A DNA stretch of 25,731 nucleotides, taken from positions 1-25,731 of the forward strand of contig CAZIAZ010000043.1 in NCBI GenBank assembly GCA_964536835.1. The letters run 5' to 3'. The notes under the pieces were generated by a model, which worked only from the letters and a program-made list of their open reading frames with translations, did not search any database and had not been told where the DNA came from. Numbering within the stretch: the stretch's first letter is position 1; each line of letters begins with the position of its first letter. Shown here in pieces: positions 23,766-25,731 of the stretch. The stretch comes from DAONFI01 sp035403485. GTDB lineage: Bacteria; Planctomycetota; Phycisphaerae; SM23-33. The position numbers and the translations under genes are program-made.

Positions 23766-24977
23766 TCAGTTGACCACAAGTCTTGCGAATCGCCGTTTGC
23801 CGACTTTCAATACGTCGCCGGTCGACGGCAAAACCTTTGAGTCAAGTTCGGATATTTTTTCGTCGTTGATGCTTACCGCGCCCTGCTGTATCAGACGGCG
23901 TGCCTCGCCGTTGGACTGCGCGAAACCGGCTTGCGTCACAAGCTCGATAATATTTATCGGAGTTTTTATGGAAATTTCAGGCATATCGGTCGGCACGTTT
24001 TTCTGCGCGAAAACGCGGTCGAATTCGTCACTGGCCGCCTGTGCGGCTGGCAAACTATAAAAATTTTCCACTATCATGCGGCCGAGACGAGCCTTAGCCT
24101 GACGCGGATGCGTCTTATCCGGGTCGCACAGTGTCTTGATTTCATCCATCGGCAGGTTCGTCAGCAGCGTAAAATAGTTTTCCATGAGCGAGTCGGGTAT
24201 GCTCATGATTTTTCCGAACATGTCGTTCGGTTCGTCGGTCACGCCGATGTAGTTGCCCTTCGACTTGCTCATTTTTTCCACGCCGTCAAGCCCGACGAGT
24301 ATGGGCATGACCATGACTATCTGCGGCTGTTGGCCGGCGTTTATCTGCAAATCCCGACCAACTAGATTATTGAACGTCTGATCAGTGCCGCCGAGCTCGA
24401 CATCCGCCTCAATCATAACGGAATCGTAACCCTGCATGAGCGGATAGAAAAATTCGTGTACGCCTATCGGCTGGCCGGCTTTGTAGCGTTTTTCAAAAGT
24501 ATCGCGTTCCATCATCTGCGCTACGGTCATCTGACTTGCCAGGCGGATAACGTCTGCAAAGCTCAGCTTCGCCAGCCATTCGCTGTTATATCTCACTTCG
24601 AGTTTATCTGGCGACGTATTCAGAATCCTGCCGGCCTGCTGGAAATACGTTTCGGCATTTTTCTTAATCTGTTCCGGCGTCAGCATTGGCCGCGTCCTGT
24701 TTACGCCCGTCGGGTCGCCGATGCGGGCGGTGTAATCGCCGATTATCATCACCGCCTTGTGGCCGAGGTCCTGAAACTGCCGCAACTTGCGAAGCACGAC
24801 AGTATGGCCGAGGTGGATATCCGGCGACGTAGGATCAAGGCCCAGCTTCACGCGCATAGGTTTTCCGCTTAACAGGCGGCTGGCGAGCTCATCTTTGGAA
24901 TAGACCGCCTCAGCGCCGCGAAGCAGAATATCAAGGCTGGCGGCAACGCTATTATTTGTCGTGTCATTCTGTGTCAT
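23766..24977 (-). CDS. tyrS: tyrosyl-tRNA synthetase
   Basis: A class I synthetase that charges tRNA-Tyr. The 403-residue product has the HIGH-type motif HLGH (55-58) within GLDPTSPDIHLGHTVVLRK, GDYTARIGDPTG, and the KMSKS motif at 235-239. The C-terminal 65 residues form an S4 RNA-binding domain (SNGEARRLIQQGAVSINDEKI). Length and motif wording fit the longer bacterial TyrRS branch (TyrZ-like). It lies 32 bases after gph and 2 bases before the aldolase, in one operon. No T-box leader is visible. Confidence 0.96.
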   Translation of the reverse strand: MTQNDTTNNSVAASLDILLRGAEAVYSKDELASRLLSGKPMRVKLGLDPTSPDIHLGHTVVLRKLRQFQDLGHKAVMIIGDYTARIGDPTGVNRTRPMLTPEQIKKNAETYFQQAGRILNTSPDKLEVRYNSEWLAKLSFADVIRLASQMTVAQMMERDTFEKRYKAGQPIGVHEFFYPLMQGYDSVMIEADVELGGTDQTFNNLVGRDLQINAGQQPQIVMVMPILVGLDGVEKMSKSKGNYIGVTDEPNDMFGKIMSIPDSLMENYFTLLTNLPMDEIKTLCDPDKTHPRQAKARLGRMIVENFYSLPAAQAASDEFDRVFAQKNVPTDMPEISIKTPINIIELVTQAGFAQSNGEARRLIQQGAVSINDEKISELDSKVLPSTGDVLKVGKRRFARLVVN

Positions 24978-25009
24978 GGTTCAAAAAGCATACTATTTCG
25001 GCTGGCGAA

Positions 25010-25660
25010 TTACAACAGTTTCAGAAGTTCTTCAGGGCGGTCTACAAGTTTCATCGCCCCGTATTTCAACAGTTCCTCGGCAGTACGGAATCCCCATGTT
25101 GCGCCTACGGCAAACATTTTCGCGGCGACGGCGGTTTTCATATCCGTATTGGTATCGCCGAGGTAAAGAAATTTTTCCCGCGGCAGGCCTATGGTTTTCA
25201 CTATCATATCAACGCCTGCCGGGTCAGGTTTGGGAGCTATGCCATCCATCACGCCCTGCACGACCACGAATTTGTCGATGTCGAAAAAACGCTCTACGCA
25301 CAGCCTTGTAAACTGGTGCGGCTTGTTCGACATGACCGACATCTTTACTCCGCGTGCCGCGAGTTCATCGAGAAGTTCCGGAATGCCGCTGTAAGGCCGC
25401 GTTTTGACAGCCCAGCCGTTACCGTAAATTTCACGATTACGCGCGACGATTTTTTTTATCGTCTCTTCTGAGATATCGGAATCACAGCAGGCACGGCGAG
25501 CAAGATTGACCACGCCGTCACCGACGTAATACCTGTAATTTTCCAGCGGCTGCGGCGCATAGCCGAATTCACCTATTGTCGCATTCATGCAGTCTGCAAG
25601 GTCTTCGAGAGTATTTAGCAGAGTGCCGTCCAGGTCAAAAACAACAGCTTCATATTTCAT
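25010..25660 (-). CDS. gph: HAD-family phosphatase, phosphoglycolate phosphatase-like
   Basis: A 216-residue HAD hydrolase. VFDLDGT (Asp9 nucleophile, Asp11) opens the protein, followed by a helical cap typical of the Gph/PGP subgroup, SNKP (motif II), KPDP with the motif III lysine, and GDTNTDMKTA (motif IV). This set fits 2-phosphoglycolate phosphatase, though other small phosphate esters cannot be excluded. I start it at the ATG at 25660, because further upstream the frame is the terminal repeat; GCGAGA lies just before the ATG. It is the first gene of the gph-tyrS-aldolase-SPOR operon. Confidence 0.85.
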   Translation of the reverse strand: MKYEAVVFDLDGTLLNTLEDLADCMNATIGEFGYAPQPLENYRYYVGDGVVNLARRACCDSDISEETIKKIVARNREIYGNGWAVKTRPYSGIPELLDELAARGVKMSVMSNKPHQFTRLCVERFFDIDKFVVVQGVMDGIAPKPDPAGVDMIVKTIGLPREKFLYLGDTNTDMKTAVAAKMFAVGATWGFRTAEELLKYGAMKLVDRPEELLKLL

Positions 25661-25677
25661 TTTTTTCTCGCAAATCT

Positions 25678-25731
25678 TTTTAGAACCTATCCCAAAAACA
25701 TGGGCGTCGCCGAAATCGAGCAATTTTGCGG
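25678..25731 (-). repeat. terminal inverted repeat, right copy
   Basis: Exact reverse complement of 2-55. Its gene-proximal end lies 17 bases before the gph start codon, in the same orientation relative to the gene as at the other two copies. Confidence 0.9.

Noticed and set aside
22882..24977. Microcompartment locus around the aldolase
   Set aside because: No shell protein, aldehyde dehydrogenase or kinase gene lies nearby; only the enzyme's tail points that way.
1..25731. 25 kb composite transposon bounded by the terminal inverted repeats
   Set aside because: No transposase or cargo-type genes; the content is housekeeping and the repeat ends exactly at the window edge, which fits an assembly break better.
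1..25731. CRISPR array, prophage, defence island, rRNA or tRNA genes
   Set aside because: No regularly spaced direct repeats, no phage or nuclease genes, and no tRNA-like T-loop in a suitable context were seen.

Overview
The window looks like chromosomal DNA of a diderm, peptidoglycan-containing bacterium. It carries BamA, a TolC-type outer-membrane lipoprotein, several lipobox proteins and the MreC/MreD/PBP2/RodA wall-elongation genes. My best guess is Planctomycetota, Phycisphaerae-like. The reasons are an McsA/McsB arginine-kinase pair in a diderm, often weak Shine-Dalgarno sites, an unusual MiaA P-loop and a class II aldolase of the type seen in planctomycete microcompartment loci. This assignment is inference from gene style, not from a marker gene. 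Gene content is mostly housekeeping. I see no phage, plasmid, CRISPR, rRNA or tRNA.

Layout. 1-55 and 25677-25731 are the same sequence in inverted orientation, so the window probably runs from one copy of a genomic repeat to another. 127-1833 is a TolC-family efflux lipoprotein, convergent with miaA (1871-2812, minus). 2922-4528 is mcsA-mcsB with a 4-base overlap, convergent with cinA (4668-5909, minus). 6012-14155 is a long tightly packed plus-strand run: F5/8C-like lipoprotein, B12-binding radical SAM protein, small membrane protein, mreC, mreD, mrdA (PBP2), rodA and an alpha/beta hydrolase. mreB is absent. bamA follows with its own leader and promoter (14481-16865). 16866-17279 holds a 187-base hairpin (MITE-like) element and an intrinsic terminator. 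Then come gpmA, xseB and a membrane ORF that contains an in-frame palindromic repeat (18432-19106). rpsT (minus) shares a bidirectional hairpin terminator with that ORF. Next are a HExxH lipoprotein, a membrane/NTF2-like protein (minus) and yjbQ. The window ends with a minus-strand operon read gph, tyrS, class II aldolase, TPR-SPOR lipoprotein.

How the genes fit together. The central operon is a cell-elongation cassette: MreC/MreD scaffold, PBP2 transpeptidase and RodA glycosyltransferase, coupled by ATGA overlaps. A radical SAM enzyme and an unknown membrane protein take the place where mreB often sits. BamA assembles outer-membrane beta-barrels, including proteins such as the TolC homologue. 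McsA/McsB would mark proteins with phosphoarginine for Clp proteolysis. The rest serve tRNA modification and charging, glycolysis, NAD salvage and DNA repair.

Most unusual points: (1) several families of palindromic or inverted repeats, one of which appears to have inserted in frame into a gene; (2) a perfect EF-hand type calcium loop next to the KTG motif of PBP2; (3) an aldolase tail resembling a microcompartment encapsulation peptide; (4) a MiaA whose Walker A Ser/Thr is Ala.
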